Shown here: positions 22,194 to 22,257 of the stretch, one piece after another
Layout of the letters: every line of letters starts with the position of its first letter
Numbering within the stretch: the first letter of the stretch is position 1
NCBI RefSeq assembly: GCF_000003605.2
Contig: NW_003145687.1
Coordinates: 1 to 22,257, forward strand
Reading direction: 5' to 3'
DNA: 22,257 bases
From: Saccoglossus kowalevskii
Lineage: Eukaryota > Hemichordata > Enteropneusta > Harrimaniidae
Position numbers and translations under genes: made by a program
The notes under the pieces: model-generated
What the model was told of the DNA's origin: nothing
The model's database searches: none
Seen by the model: only the letters and a program-made list of their open reading frames with translations

Positions 22194-22257
22194 ATACAGA
22201 TTTAAATTGTTTATATGTCTTAAGTTTATTGCCTTCATTTTGTCTCTACTACTAGTG

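Larger units (their letters stand above)
22008..22257. other. Unique AT-rich flanking DNA, no gene recognised
   Basis: Similarity to the satellite stops inside a monomer: 22001-22007 reads CCAACAC as expected, then the sequence continues ATGTCTGG in place of GCTTGG. The remaining 250 bases are non-repetitive and about 27% G+C. The longest open frame (22047-22238, minus, 63 codons, ATG start) is rich in Asn, Ile and Leu as expected from AT-rich noncoding DNA, and has no recognisable domain or signal. No tRNA, rRNA or known transposon end was recognised. It could be ordinary intergenic DNA or part of an element that carries the satellite; the window is too short to tell. Confidence 0.85.

Noticed and set aside
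22047-22238. 63-codon ATG-started frame on the minus strand in the flank
   Set aside because: Short, composition typical of AT-rich noncoding DNA, no recognisable motif, and no supporting context.

Overview
This window is almost entirely one head-to-tail satellite DNA array. A monomer of about 67 bp repeats without interruption from base 1 to about base 22007, roughly 328 copies, all in the same orientation. No spacer, inversion, transposon insertion, RNA gene or credible protein gene is visible inside it. The last 250 bases (22008-22257) are non-repetitive, AT-rich DNA (about 27% G+C by hand count, against 42% for the consensus monomer). The window therefore captures the right edge of the array; the left edge lies outside, so 22 kb is a minimum length. 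The form is that of nuclear satellite DNA of a eukaryote (pericentromeric, subtelomeric or interstitial heterochromatin, or a very large minisatellite). Nothing seen fixes the lineage.

A consensus monomer can be read at 9435-9501; monomer positions (m1-m67) below are counted from the G of GGATC at 9435. Landmarks are GGATC (m1-5), a poly(A) signal-like AATAAA (m8-13) opening an A-tract (m11-17), an imperfect dyad (m26-41), an E-box-type CACATG (m39-44), a KpnI-type GGTACC (m49-54) and one CpG (m63-64). Most variation falls at a few sites: A13C, G26A, T36A, C53T and m63, where all four bases occur, plus changes in A-tract length.

Variants are not spread evenly. From left to right: a two-monomer (134 bp) alternation at about 100-1110, briefly repeated near 1786-2070; a divergent patch near 2685-2975; a pair of 68-bp copies at 3586-3664; an indel-rich patch at 6060-6430; a block with A at m26 (6835-7740); a second indel-rich patch at 8035-8430; a three-monomer (201 bp) periodicity at about 10361-10965 inside a long m26-G block; a 540-bp-offset segmental duplication (13671-14059 and 14211-14599); a CATATG cluster at 15780-16060; a third indel patch at 17160-17390; and a composite higher-order repeat at 20687-21210. 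Rare linked variants also recur many kilobases apart, which suggests both local and long-range homogenisation.

No genes work together here. The apparent reading frames are products of the 67-bp period: 67 is not a multiple of 3, so three frames are read in turn until a stop returns after three monomers. The useful content is the fine structure of the array, its junction with unique DNA, and possible sequence-quality problems in the indel-rich patches.
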